A DNA stretch of 64,000 nt from NCBI GenBank assembly GCA_002747395.1, contig PDPE01000040.1, forward strand, positions 1-64,000, written 5' to 3'. Positions 49,566-58,862 of this stretch are shown here, piece after piece; positions within the stretch are counted from its first letter, which is position 1, and each line of letters opens with the position of its first letter. Both the position numbers and the translations under genes were made by a program. The stretch comes from Pseudomonadota bacterium (GTDB lineage Bacteria; Pseudomonadota; Gammaproteobacteria; Pseudomonadales; Oleiphilaceae). The notes under the pieces were generated by a model. It saw only the letters and a program-made list of their open reading frames with translations. It had not been told where the DNA came from and made no database searches.

Positions 49566-49886
49566 TCAGTATTTACTGAATGGCTGAATATCGGTTTTCA
49601 GGTTTTTTCTAAAATAACGCTGTTTTTCGTCGAAAACCGGCTCGATATACTCAAAGGTTCCTTCCAGCTCCTTTATATTGCGTTTATCTTGATAAAAATG
49701 ACCATAACCGGCCTGCCAGGGCACCACATAGAGCACCTTGGGCAATTCACTGTTGCCTTTGACTGAAATACCCCGGATTTTGACTTCAGGTGCAACCTGG
49801 CCATACGCTGCCTCAATGGGGGTAAAGCTGGCAGCCATACACAGTAACACGGAAAATGCAGAGTGTATCACCCGGTGACTCGTCAT
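49566..49886 (-). CDS. Small secreted protein of the motor operon, 106 residues
   Basis: A signal peptide (about 1-27, FSVLLCMAASFTPIEAAYG) leads to a mature part of about 80 residues with EVKIRGISVKGNSELPKVLYVVPW, YGHFYQDKRNIKELEGTFEYIEP and DEKQRYFRKN. I do not recognise a family from sequence, though a short secreted protein at this place is common next to such clusters. The start overlaps the previous stop as ATGA. Confidence 0.75.
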   Translation of the reverse strand: MTSHRVIHSAFSVLLCMAASFTPIEAAYGQVAPEVKIRGISVKGNSELPKVLYVVPWQAGYGHFYQDKRNIKELEGTFEYIEPVFDEKQRYFRKNLKTDIQPFSKY

Positions 49887-50539
49887 TTTTCTTCCTTTAC
49901 CTTTCTGGTCAACAATTTGATTCTTATTGCTATCGCCCTGTCTTCAGTGCCCGTTGCAGCAATGTACTGCTGATAATACCTGAGCGCTGCCCGGGCATCA
50001 TGCAAATACAATTCGTTCAGCACAGCCCTGTTATAAGCCAGTTGGGGGAACTGATGCGAGCTTTGCCATGCATCGCTAAAAATCCTTTCTGCCGTTGTAA
50101 ACTTTCCCTCGGCGATATACATATTGGCCAGATTGTTGGCCGCCATCGCCCAGGCCGGGTCTTGCGCCAGAATGCCCTGATAGAGTGCCCTGGCCTCCTC
50201 TTTCTCTCCGGTTTTTTCATAACAGACTGCGAGATTGCCGAGCACGCCCAAAGAGTCAGGCAAGGACTGGCTCAGCTCGATAAAAACCGGTTTTGCGGCT
50301 TGATAATCACCTTTATCCAGCAATGCGATACCGGCATCAAACCGGCCTTTCAGCTCTGGTGAGACTGCCGCGATTTTCGCCGCCCGCCCCTGCTCTCCCG
50401 CACGCTCTCCGGCTTCAACCGATACGGCATGAGAAGACGAAAGGGTTTGAGAAAGGCCGGCATCCGGTTGTCTTGTCTGATTGGCGCAACCTGCCAGTAG
50501 CAGCATAGCCATAAAAATCGCGAAACTAATAAAGTGCAT
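49883..50539 (-). CDS. TPR lipoprotein of the motor operon (GltE-like role)
   Basis: 218 residues. A lipoprotein signal peptide with lipobox LLAGC (Cys18). The mature part has about four TPR units (GNLAVCYEKTGEKEEARALYQGIL, NNLANMYIAEGKFTTAERIF, YNRAVLNELYLHDARAALRYYQQYI, each given singly). It could be the outer-membrane TPR lipoprotein comparable to GltE/AglT of Myxococcus. It overlaps the upstream large TPR gene by 14 bases and ends in ATGA with the next. Confidence 0.85.
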   Translation of the reverse strand: MHFISFAIFMAMLLLAGCANQTRQPDAGLSQTLSSSHAVSVEAGERAGEQGRAAKIAAVSPELKGRFDAGIALLDKGDYQAAKPVFIELSQSLPDSLGVLGNLAVCYEKTGEKEEARALYQGILAQDPAWAMAANNLANMYIAEGKFTTAERIFSDAWQSSHQFPQLAYNRAVLNELYLHDARAALRYYQQYIAATGTEDRAIAIRIKLLTRKVKEEK

Positions 50540-53387
50540 GGCTACTCCTTATCCCCTGGAGTTCTCTCTTATACCTGGCAGGCACCATAGTAGCCAGAAA
50601 TCGATAGCTTTCCCGCACCCATTTGTCATAAATCCCCTTGAGCGTATTTTCGGTATTCAGCTCGTGAAGCGAAATCGCCTTCTCTTCGAAGGGGTACGCC
50701 TGTTCTTCAAGCAGGATTTCATATTGTTCCAGTTGCAATTCATCAAGATTGACAGGGCGGGATGAGTCAAGAACATCCCGAGCCAGCCGATAATAGAGGT
50801 CTGCAAGCGAAAAAGTAACCTCCGAAACATGCTCGGGCACACCATAAGAGGCGACTTTTTCGTAACTTGCGACTGCCTTTTTCAAGGCATTTTTCTTCTT
50901 GCCCAGTGATTTTTGCAATGGTAATGTCAGCTTGACCCGCTCGAATTCGGTTTTGTCTGCCGAGGCAAGCTTTAACTGGGCGTTGGAAGCCAGGCTGACA
51001 GACCTGGCAGTAACCGGCTGTTTTTGGGTATCATGGCCTCTCACAATATGAGCTAGCCAGATCAACTCATTTTTACTGTCCCCGATACTTTTGTAATAAT
51101 CAGCAACGGTGCTTCGTGCGTTCAGAGCCGGATCATAGGGGTTCGGATACAGCCAGGCATAATCCTGAAACAGGCGAATGGCGTGAGCCTGTTTACCCGC
51201 CTGTTTGTACAGGGTCGCTGCCTGATACAATGACAGCCTGCCCTTTTCCTGGCCCTCAAGCCTTTTGGCCAACTGTTCGTACTCGTCAGCGGCAAACAGG
51301 GTATTTCCACTTTCCAGATAAGCGGTCACCAGTTTATCAGGAATGTTCCGGGTAAGCGGATCATCAGGGTAGTCCTGCCTGAACTCCACCAGAATCGGGA
51401 TTGCTTCCTGCCATCTTTCGTGCCCCAGCAACTCCGAGGCGGCATCATAACCGGCATTTCTGGAGACTTGGGTATCGGGTAGAATTTTACCTATGCGAAC
51501 CCACCGGTCAACGCCACTGCGCCAGTCACCTGCCTTGATACTCGCCTCACCGTTACGATACATAGAGACTGCATAGTTTTCCCTGGCCTGTTTTCGTTCG
51601 CTGGCGTCAAGTCCATCAAAGCCCAAAAGTTTCTCAAATGATTTTTCACTCTTTGGATAATCACCCGAATTAAAATAGGCGGCGGACTGTGCCTGCCAGA
51701 TTTTTCGAGTCATTGCCCGGTCAGAAGCAAACCTGTTTTCACTGATCATTCGCCCGGTTATCTGCGCGACATCGGTATATCTTTCCAGCTTCAACAACTC
51801 GTTCAGTGCAACCAAAGTGACCGGTTTGGCTCGTTTATCGGCCGGGTAGCTTTGCGCAAACAGTCTGGCCAGCTGAATATAGTCAAGCTTGACTGAACTG
51901 GCACCATTCACCTCGTTCAGTTCGGCTCTGTGCGCTTTTTTAAAGGATATCAACGCAGAGTAACCTGCTTCGGCAGATTTCTCGTGAGGCGGGTAATCAT
52001 AAGCAGATTTTCTGTATTCTGCGGACGCCCGCTCGTACTGGCCGGCGCGATAATTTGCCTCTCCTGACATAAAACGATTCACGCCGGCTTTTTCATCTTT
52101 CGGGAAGAGGTCGGCCCGGGTTCCGTAGTATTTTGCCGCTGACAGAAATGTTTTGCTTCTCAGGGCTGCATTGCTGATTTTTTGGGCTCTGACATAATCG
52201 TAATGCGACAGATCACCCAGAACCTGCTTCACATCTTTTACAAACTCTTCTCGAATATAAGGCTCAGAGCAAGCAAGAATATCTTTTCTGGCACCATACT
52301 GGTCAATAAATGCACGCTTTTCCTTCCACAAGTCGGTCACAAAGTCGGCGTATTTGTAGATTTCTATATTACGGTAAGCCATTATCGGTGCGGCCGCGCT
52401 GTCAGGATACAGTTTGATGTAATTTCTGTTCACATTGACACTGTCCTGATACCTTTCCCTGTCAAAATAAAACTGCGACAGGCTGCGATAGAGCTGGTCA
52501 ACATACTGTCGTTCACCGGACGATCGCATTAAGGCCGCTACCGGATCCTGCTCATTGGAATACGAGAATACAATGGAGATAATACGCAAGGTATCATCAA
52601 TCGTGCTTTGAAGCCCCTGTTCAAGATTTTTTAACGATTGATCCTTCGAGTAGGCAATATCCAATACTTCCAGAAAGTTGATCAGGGAATCGTTATAGCG
52701 TGACTGCTTGAACCGAGACCAGCCCAGCATATACAGGGATTTATCGTAAAAGCGCTTCTCCCTCCCCCGGGCCATTGATTTTTGGTATGCCTTTTCAGCC
52801 GCCAGATAATCACCTGAAGAAAAGTGGTGTTCAGCCACCCTGAACCAGGCCTCGGTGGCATATCTGGAACGGGGGTAGCGCCTTGCCATCTGCTCAAGTA
52901 ACCTGATCGACTTCTCGCGCTTGCCGATAATGTCATACGCTTTGGCCGCCTGATATAACAGGGCATCCACCGGGTAATCGGGGTTATTCTCGGCAAGCAG
53001 TTGCTCATAACTCTCTATCGCCCGTTGATACAGCCTGACCTCTTCTGCTTCCGACATTTCCTCATCGGAACCAAAAATATGCTCCAGTTCATTCCATCGC
53101 CAAAGCGATTCAACCCTGATTTTCGGGTTATCTGATGTTTCGAACAGAAGCCGATAGCGACGCATCACCTCCCTTACAGGTACTTTGGGTTGGGAACCCG
53201 CAGAAAAACTGATCAGGGCAGGCCGAATGTCACCGATCGTTTTCGCCTCAATATCGAGTTCAAACTCAAATGCCGGTTTTTCCGCGGACAGCACTGGCAG
53301 GCTGAGCAGGCACAAGCAGAGAAGCAAACGCCTAAGGCAAAACGTCGTGATTCTGCAAATGGAAAGGTGGAACAAAATGCTGCTCAT
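50526..53387 (-). CDS. Large secreted TPR protein of the motor operon
   Basis: 953 residues with a signal peptide (LLLCLCLLSLPVLSAEK, cleavage near residue 35). Nearly the whole mature part is TPR or half-a-TPR repeats: LLYQAAKAYDIIGKREKSIRLLEQMA, WFRVAEHHFSSGDYLAAEKAYQKS, MLGWSRFKQSRYNDSLINFLEVLD (each is one unit) and many more up to the end. It would be a long periplasmic scaffold, and the likeliest counterpart of GltD/AgnA. It starts by ATGA overlap with the upstream gene and overlaps the TPR lipoprotein gene by 14 bases. Confidence 0.85.
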   Translation of the reverse strand: MSSILFHLSICRITTFCLRRLLLCLCLLSLPVLSAEKPAFEFELDIEAKTIGDIRPALISFSAGSQPKVPVREVMRRYRLLFETSDNPKIRVESLWRWNELEHIFGSDEEMSEAEEVRLYQRAIESYEQLLAENNPDYPVDALLYQAAKAYDIIGKREKSIRLLEQMARRYPRSRYATEAWFRVAEHHFSSGDYLAAEKAYQKSMARGREKRFYDKSLYMLGWSRFKQSRYNDSLINFLEVLDIAYSKDQSLKNLEQGLQSTIDDTLRIISIVFSYSNEQDPVAALMRSSGERQYVDQLYRSLSQFYFDRERYQDSVNVNRNYIKLYPDSAAAPIMAYRNIEIYKYADFVTDLWKEKRAFIDQYGARKDILACSEPYIREEFVKDVKQVLGDLSHYDYVRAQKISNAALRSKTFLSAAKYYGTRADLFPKDEKAGVNRFMSGEANYRAGQYERASAEYRKSAYDYPPHEKSAEAGYSALISFKKAHRAELNEVNGASSVKLDYIQLARLFAQSYPADKRAKPVTLVALNELLKLERYTDVAQITGRMISENRFASDRAMTRKIWQAQSAAYFNSGDYPKSEKSFEKLLGFDGLDASERKQARENYAVSMYRNGEASIKAGDWRSGVDRWVRIGKILPDTQVSRNAGYDAASELLGHERWQEAIPILVEFRQDYPDDPLTRNIPDKLVTAYLESGNTLFAADEYEQLAKRLEGQEKGRLSLYQAATLYKQAGKQAHAIRLFQDYAWLYPNPYDPALNARSTVADYYKSIGDSKNELIWLAHIVRGHDTQKQPVTARSVSLASNAQLKLASADKTEFERVKLTLPLQKSLGKKKNALKKAVASYEKVASYGVPEHVSEVTFSLADLYYRLARDVLDSSRPVNLDELQLEQYEILLEEQAYPFEEKAISLHELNTENTLKGIYDKWVRESYRFLATMVPARYKRELQGIRSSHALY

Positions 53388-55381
53388 TTCTTTTCACTCC
53401 GGGAGCTTCCCTTGCCTTGCCTTGCACCCTGTTCTACCGTTGCGCTGTGTTCTGCCCTTGCAATGGTTTCGTATAGCCGGGCCAATGATAGCCGGGCCAG
53501 CTCATACTCGGTCTGAATTTCTTCTTTCTTTCCTTTCAGGCGCTGAATACTGATTTCACCGAGCTCCTTATCCAGCTCGACCAGCAACCTGGAGGAGCGC
53601 AACTTCAATGCGGCTGTTTTTTTGCGAGCCTTTGCCACCTGCTTCAGTTTTGTTTCAAGAGAAACCGGCCCGATCGAGAGCACGTCATCAACTCTGCGTA
53701 TTGCAGCTTCAAGACTATCCACCTCAAAAGCCAGGCTCGCCAACTCCTCTTCAATTTTTTCCATATTCAGAGGAAAAAGCTCTTTGGCGCGCCATATAAC
53801 CAGCCCTTCAAATCGATCGAGCTTTTCTTCCATTACCTTGAATTGTTGCCTGTCAACAGGTTGACTGTTTTTTATCCTCTGAAGTCTTGAACGCAAATAT
53901 CCGATTTTCTGGTACTGTTGCTGCACCTGGCCGGAAGCAACCGATAAAAAGTCTTTGTTTCTGGCCGCATTTTTCCTGCTTTGGTCAATCCGGGCGCTTT
54001 GTTTATCCACCCGGGCAAGCACAGATTTGTACCTTGCTGTTTGAATACGAGTCCTGGCTTTTGAAAAGCCCTTTATTCGATCAGTCAACATGCCCTGGAA
54101 TATGTCCAGATCGCCCAGATGATCGTCCAGTAACGCAATAATCTTTTCCATGGAAACCAGGTCTTCCATTTTTCCGTAAAACGCTTTCTCACGGGCAAGA
54201 AAAACCAGATAGGCGGCTTTGGGTGTATTGGTATTGATGTTTTCTTCAAGAAAGGAGTCCAGGCGATCCAGCTCACTTTCCCTGAGCATGGATTGATAAA
54301 AACCGATCTTTTGAATAGTGTGAATAATTTTATTCAACACCCTCAATTCTCTCTTGTAGGCCGAGATCGACTCCAGATAACTCTCTATGGCCCTGAATCT
54401 GTTACCCTCCTGAAGAAAGGCAAAGGCAATTCCGGCATGGGCCCGAGACACTCCCTCAATGGTAAGGGGATACTTTTTTGCCCGATACCAGGACTGGATG
54501 GCATTTCGATAATTCCCGTCTTCAGCAAAGGTCAGGCCATGAGCAAAAAGAGCCTGGGGAGCGAACGGACTGTTTACCATCACTTTGCTCAAAAAGTTTC
54601 TGGCTTTTTCATTATCCTGTTCCTGCAGGGCCAGAACCCCGGATGCCAGATAAATTCGATCTGACAATTCCATACGGGCTGCACGTGCTGTTTCATCCGC
54701 ACTTATTCCCTGATCACCTCCTGTTCCCTGATCAACCCCTGTTCCCTGGTCAACATTAAGGGCACCAGACACCCTCAGGGCCAGAAGTGGCCGTGACATA
54801 TTGCTGTCTTTGCCATGATAACTTTTGGCCAGATTGTAATAGGCATAGGCCGCCCAGATACCGGGGTCCATCCTGGCGATCAGGGTGGCCGCTTTCCGGC
54901 TGTCACCTGCGTTAATCAGGGCTGCTGAATGATAACTCTGATAAACCGGAAGCAACTTTTTATCCATCTGGTTGATTCGCTCAAAAGCGTCCAGAGCTGC
55001 TGCGTTGTTGCCTTCAAGGTATTCCAGCTTGCCAAGCTCAAAAGCCGCTCTTGCGGCGATATTGCCCTGGTTCTCTCTCATAATCCCGGTAAACCCGAGC
55101 CGGGCATTCTCTGTCAGCCCAAAACGGGCTTCAGACTTGTGAAAAATCAACCGGTTGTCAGGGTGCACAAACTCGTGTGTCTCGGGGAACCTGGCAAGTG
55201 CCTGCAAGTCCCTGTGTTGATAGTAATGAAACAGGGCGTATCGCGTTGCCAGTCCAACAGGCAGGGGGGTGTAGTGATTCCCGGCGGCGAAGGCGCGGCC
55301 ACCCGTTGCTCCGCCAATCCAGCCGGCAAGTGTGGCAATCAGCATCGCACGAAGTGTGACAATAGAAACTTTCGTCAACAC
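53384..55381 (-). CDS. Secreted TPR/coiled-coil protein of the motor operon
   Basis: 665 residues with a signal peptide (LIATLAGWIGGATGGRAFAAG). TPR-like repeats fill about 60-330 (GKLEYLEGNNAAALDAFERI; VLALQEQDNEKARNFLSKVM). The second half, about 420-650, is coiled coil (RSRLQRIKNSQPVDRQQFKV; LASLAFEVDSLEAAIRRVDD). A Gly/Asp/Gln repeat near 210-225 (VDQGTG) comes from an 18-bp tandem repeat at DNA level. It lies between the small beta protein and the 953-residue TPR gene, with ATGA overlap to the latter. I do not know the exact homologue. Confidence 0.8.
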   Translation of the reverse strand: MLTKVSIVTLRAMLIATLAGWIGGATGGRAFAAGNHYTPLPVGLATRYALFHYYQHRDLQALARFPETHEFVHPDNRLIFHKSEARFGLTENARLGFTGIMRENQGNIAARAAFELGKLEYLEGNNAAALDAFERINQMDKKLLPVYQSYHSAALINAGDSRKAATLIARMDPGIWAAYAYYNLAKSYHGKDSNMSRPLLALRVSGALNVDQGTGVDQGTGGDQGISADETARAARMELSDRIYLASGVLALQEQDNEKARNFLSKVMVNSPFAPQALFAHGLTFAEDGNYRNAIQSWYRAKKYPLTIEGVSRAHAGIAFAFLQEGNRFRAIESYLESISAYKRELRVLNKIIHTIQKIGFYQSMLRESELDRLDSFLEENINTNTPKAAYLVFLAREKAFYGKMEDLVSMEKIIALLDDHLGDLDIFQGMLTDRIKGFSKARTRIQTARYKSVLARVDKQSARIDQSRKNAARNKDFLSVASGQVQQQYQKIGYLRSRLQRIKNSQPVDRQQFKVMEEKLDRFEGLVIWRAKELFPLNMEKIEEELASLAFEVDSLEAAIRRVDDVLSIGPVSLETKLKQVAKARKKTAALKLRSSRLLVELDKELGEISIQRLKGKKEEIQTEYELARLSLARLYETIARAEHSATVEQGARQGKGSSRSEKK
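54704..54757 (-). repeat. Three 18-bp repeats inside the 665-residue protein gene
   Basis: Units at 54704, 54722 and 54740, consensus TGTTCCCTGATCAACCCC on the plus strand, coding for the 6-residue repeat VDQGTG. Confidence 0.75.
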
Positions 55382-55403
55382 GTGAGTATACTCCCGTTAC
55401 CTG

Positions 55404-56000
55404 TCACCACTCTTTCACATTGAATTCCGGCTCACCATTGCGTCGGGAATTCACGATCTGAAGCTCCAGTAAGGTGGGTTTACTCGTTTTTTCAAACGAA
55501 TAGTTTTTTTCACGCCGAAAGTATTGCTCAGACTCTCCCTGACCATTCAGCACTGCGGAGATGGTGTGTGCCCCTGAGGAGAGGTTTCCTATATAAAGCC
55601 GTTGAATCCCTCCCTTTTTCAAGGCAGTCAGCTCGGATTCACGATACAGGTAGGTTGTGGCGGTATTCCCGTCAATCTTGATCTCGACAGAATCAAGGTC
55701 AAAAGCATTGTTCACTGACAGTGACAAGAATACGGCAATCTGGGTGTTGGCCGGGTTAATCAGCGACTCTTCGAGCTGATACAGCTCCCGGTTCAGCTCC
55801 CTCACCTCGGATTTCAACTGTTTTACCTGATCACCTAACGACCTGCCTTCACTTGTCCATGCCGGAATCGAGGCAAACAGCATGAAGCACACCAACATTG
55901 AACGAGGCAACATTGGGGACAGCAGCGCAGATGGAAACGGAGCGGATGAAAACAGCCATCGCGACAGCGCACGCCGGGCAAGCAATAGTCCTTGCTTCAT
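55404..56000 (-). CDS. Secreted coiled-coil/beta-domain protein, first gene of the motor operon
   Basis: 198 residues from the ATG at 56000 (MKQGLLLARR), with AAGGA nine bases upstream; an ATG at 56033 is also open. After a signal segment (SMLVCFMLFASIPAWTS) comes a short coiled coil (LGDQVKQLKSEVRELNRELY) and a beta domain at about 85-170 with IKIDGNTATTYLYRESEL and LSSGAHTISAVLNGQGES, which resembles a PEGA-like fold. It may be an outer-membrane or periplasmic adaptor comparable to GltC, which is inference. The next gene starts 22 bp downstream. Confidence 0.8.
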   Translation of the reverse strand: MKQGLLLARRALSRWLFSSAPFPSALLSPMLPRSMLVCFMLFASIPAWTSEGRSLGDQVKQLKSEVRELNRELYQLEESLINPANTQIAVFLSLSVNNAFDLDSVEIKIDGNTATTYLYRESELTALKKGGIQRLYIGNLSSGAHTISAVLNGQGESEQYFRREKNYSFEKTSKPTLLELQIVNSRRNGEPEFNVKEW

Positions 56001-56195
56001 AAATTCCAATCCTTGTAGATAACGAACTGGCACTCATCTTAACATGAAGATATTTTCCATGGCTGTATTATTTGGCAAAAATGCAAACAATATCACCGGA
56101 GTGATCAGACAAAAACAAAGGCTGAATCCCAAAAAACAATAGAACCGTACACAGACCAGTGCACATCGATGTGGAATATATTGAGCCCCCGTCAA

Positions 56196-56220
56196 CAAGT
56201 GTCAAAATATTTTACACTTG
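56196..56220. promoter_or_regulatory. 25-bp near-palindrome upstream of the motor operon
   Basis: CAAGTGT and ACACTTG flank the palindromic core AAAATATTTT, with one extra C. It is about 200 bp before the first motor gene. It has the size and symmetry of an operator; no T-run suggests a terminator. Confidence 0.5.
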
Positions 56221-56416
56221 CCAACTTCTCTCGAAACGAAAAAACAGCCAGCATCCCCCATCCACCTGATTATATAGACTTATTTATATACAGGAACCAT
56301 ATTTGCTTATTATTATCCTGCAGGAAAACCGGTGTTTGTCTGGTCTGACTGCATATTCGGCCAATTCATGGCTAAAACCGAGTTTAAGCTGGTGACCTCA
56401 ACCTCACCGGCTTTTT

Positions 56417-56501
56417 TTTGCTTTCAGTTTTACTTTGCTTTCAGTTTTACTTTGCTTTCAGTTTTACTTTGCTTTCAGTTTTACTTTGCTTTCAGTTTTA
56501 C
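56417..56501. repeat. Five perfect 17-bp tandem repeats
   Basis: Five identical units of TTTGCTTTCAGTTTTAC, starting at 56417, 56434, 56451, 56468 and 56485. They are 46 bp after the stop of the VWA protein gene on the minus strand. Perfect identity points to recent expansion. Confidence 0.95.
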
Positions 56502-56546
56502 TTTACTTTTTACCTGCTTTGCCTTTACCTTCTCTGCTGTTAGCGG

Positions 56547-57725
56547 CTACTTTATCAACGCTTTCATTCCCGCTTCCAACCCTTCCAGGGTCAGTGGATA
56601 CATTTCATCTTCAAGCAACTCTCTGGTCATCCCCAGGGAACCACCAGATCCCCAATACGATTCAGGCATAGGATTGAGCCATACCTTTTTTTTGAAATGA
56701 TCTGTCAGGCGCCTCATCCATACCGCACCCGGCTCTTCGTTCCAGTGCTCAACACTGCCGCCAGCATGGCTGATTTCATATGGTGCCATACTGGCATCAC
56801 CGACAAAAATCACCTTATAGTCAGGTGTGTACTTATGGATCACATCCCAGGTAGATGTGGTTTCACTCATTCTGCGGATATTATTCTTCCAGACGCTCTC
56901 ATAAATGAAATTGTGAAAATAGAAGTATTCCAGATGCTTGAATTCTGCCCGACATGCAGAGAAAATCTCTTCACACACTTTGATGTGAGGGTCCATCGAG
57001 CCGCCCACATCGAGAAACAGGAGCACTTTTACCGCATTATGACGCTCTGGAACCATGTTGATATCCAGATAACCGCCATTTCGGGCCGTTGACCGAATGG
57101 TTCCGTCAAGATCCAGCTCATCAGCCGCTCCCTGGCGGGCAAATTTTCTCAATCGCCTCAGTGCAACCTTGATATTCCGAATACCAATGGTAATGCTGTC
57201 ATCAAGATCCCTGTAACCGCGCTTCTCCCAAACCTTCAGTGCCGACCTGTGCCTGGAGTGCTTTTGCCCGATGCGAAATCCTTCCGGGTTATAGCCATTG
57301 GCTCCGAACGGGGAGGTGCCGCCGGTGCCGATCATTTTATTGCCACCCTGATGCCTTTTTTTTTGCTCTTCCAAACGCTTCTTGAAAGTTTCAACAAGTT
57401 CCTCCAGCCCGCCGAGAGACTCAATTTTCCTCTTTTCTTCTTCTGACAGCTGACGTTCGAATTCAGCTCGCAACCAATCATCAGGTATTGCCGCCTCCAG
57501 AGCCATATCCAACGACTCGATTCCCTTAAAATAGCGGTCAAAGGCCCGGTCAAACTTGTCAAAGTGACGTTCATCCTTGACCAGACACAGTCGACTCAGG
57601 TAATAAAACTCATCCAGGTCAGCAAATGCCAGGCGAGCCTGCAATGCTTCAATCAAGTCCAGATATTCTCGGAGGCTTGCCGGCACCCTGGCCTTTCTTA
57701 CTTCAAGAAAAAAATCAATCAGCAT
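56547..57725 (-). CDS. VWA domain protein, CoxE-like
   Basis: 392 residues, no signal peptide. The first 130 residues are helical with acidic and Lys-rich parts (QLSEEEKRKIESLGGLEELV). Then a Gly-rich linker (NKMIGTGGTSPFGANGYNPE, one stretch) and the VWA domain from about 215, with metal site LFLDVGGSMDPH (DxGxS variant, usual for this group) and later VIFVGDASMAPYE. It pairs with a MoxR-type AAA ATPase whose gene is 86 bp upstream. Such pairs act in protein assembly or metal insertion; the client is unknown here. AAGAGTC precedes the ATG, a weak site. Confidence 0.88.
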   Translation of the reverse strand: MLIDFFLEVRKARVPASLREYLDLIEALQARLAFADLDEFYYLSRLCLVKDERHFDKFDRAFDRYFKGIESLDMALEAAIPDDWLRAEFERQLSEEEKRKIESLGGLEELVETFKKRLEEQKKRHQGGNKMIGTGGTSPFGANGYNPEGFRIGQKHSRHRSALKVWEKRGYRDLDDSITIGIRNIKVALRRLRKFARQGAADELDLDGTIRSTARNGGYLDINMVPERHNAVKVLLFLDVGGSMDPHIKVCEEIFSACRAEFKHLEYFYFHNFIYESVWKNNIRRMSETTSTWDVIHKYTPDYKVIFVGDASMAPYEISHAGGSVEHWNEEPGAVWMRRLTDHFKKKVWLNPMPESYWGSGGSLGMTRELLEDEMYPLTLEGLEAGMKALIK

Positions 57726-57811
57726 TCTTACAGACTCTTGTTCTTTCAGATTCTTGTTGGTGTTGAGGTTCCGCTATCGGGCTGCTCTCTGTCGTCCAGA
57801 GATGCAGATTG

Positions 57812-58654
57812 TCAGGAACGTCGTCGCGCCATAAAAGCCAGTCGCTGCAACAGTGTGACATCCTGTTCGTTTTTCACCAGAGCTCCATATAACGGCGGAA
57901 TGGCTTGCGTATTGTCATGCTCTTGCAAAATTTTGGCAGACAACTCATCTGCCATAAGCAGCTTGAGCCAATCAATCAGTTCCGATGTGGAGGGCTTTTT
58001 CTTGAGGCCAGGCACCTTGCGAACATCAAAGAATATCTCCAGGGCATCATGAACCAGACTCTTTTTTACACCCGGGAAGTGAACATCAACGATTTCGTTC
58101 ATGGTTTTTTCATCAGGGAAGGTAATGTAATGAAAGAAGCAGCGACGTAAAAACGCATCCGGCAGCTCTTTTTCATTATTACTTGTAATTACAACAACAG
58201 GACGGTTCCGCGCAACCACACGCTCTTTCGTTTCGTAGACATAAAACTCCATTTTATCCAGTTCGAGAAGCAGGTCGTTAGGGAACTCGATATCTGCCTT
58301 GTCGATTTCATCGATCAATAAAATGGACTGTTTTTCGGAGGTAAAGGCTTCCCACAGCTTTCCCTTGACAATGTAGTTGCCAATATCGTGCACACGGTCA
58401 TCACCGAGCTGGGAATCACGCAACCTGGATACGGCATCATATTCATACAGCCCCTGCTGGGCCTTGGTCGTCGACTTTATGTGCCAGGAGATCAGCGGCA
58501 TATCCAATGCCTTCGCCATTTCCTCTGCCAGCATGGTTTTTCCGGTACCAGGCTCTCCTTTTATTAACAGTGGCCTCTGCAGGTGAATCGCCGCATTGAC
58601 AGCCGTTTGCAAATCTTCCGTTGCAACATAGTTCTCGGTACCAGTAAAATTCAT
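57812..58654 (-). CDS. MoxR-family AAA ATPase
   Basis: 280 residues from the ATG at 58654 (MNFTGTENYVATEDL), which fits the family and has AGGA nine bases upstream. Walker A GEPGTGKTMLAEEMA near 35, Walker B LLIDEIDKAD near 108, sensor 1 ITSNNEKELPDAFLRRC, arginine finger included. The C-terminal lid ends MARRRS. It chaperones VWA partners; the CoxE-like gene follows on the same strand. An open frame upstream to 58732 has no support. Confidence 0.92.
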   Translation of the reverse strand: MNFTGTENYVATEDLQTAVNAAIHLQRPLLIKGEPGTGKTMLAEEMAKALDMPLISWHIKSTTKAQQGLYEYDAVSRLRDSQLGDDRVHDIGNYIVKGKLWEAFTSEKQSILLIDEIDKADIEFPNDLLLELDKMEFYVYETKERVVARNRPVVVITSNNEKELPDAFLRRCFFHYITFPDEKTMNEIVDVHFPGVKKSLVHDALEIFFDVRKVPGLKKKPSTSELIDWLKLLMADELSAKILQEHDNTQAIPPLYGALVKNEQDVTLLQRLAFMARRRS

Positions 58655-58862
58655 AGGGTTGTTCCTGCTTGTAAACTTGATTTGTCTTGCGATTATATTA
58701 GCCCGCATTTTGCCCGGCAATGGCCAAATCACACAAATACCCGGTTAAATTAGCCGGAAAACCTGTTTTTTGACCTGCCATATGGGCTATCCTTGGTGCC
58801 CGCAATCAGCAAGAAGAATGTAAACGAATACAACAAGCTCAACCACAATAAAAGAGACTGAC

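Larger units (their letters stand above)
56001..56546. other. Intergenic region upstream of the motor operon
   Basis: 546 bp without a gene. It holds ATCAC-CGGA-GTGAT (56092-56105), a 25-bp near-palindrome (56196-56220), and a 5x17-bp tandem repeat (56417-56501) directly after the VWA gene. The promoter of the motor operon must lie here (minus strand), but I cannot point to a good -10/-35 pair. Confidence 0.5.
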
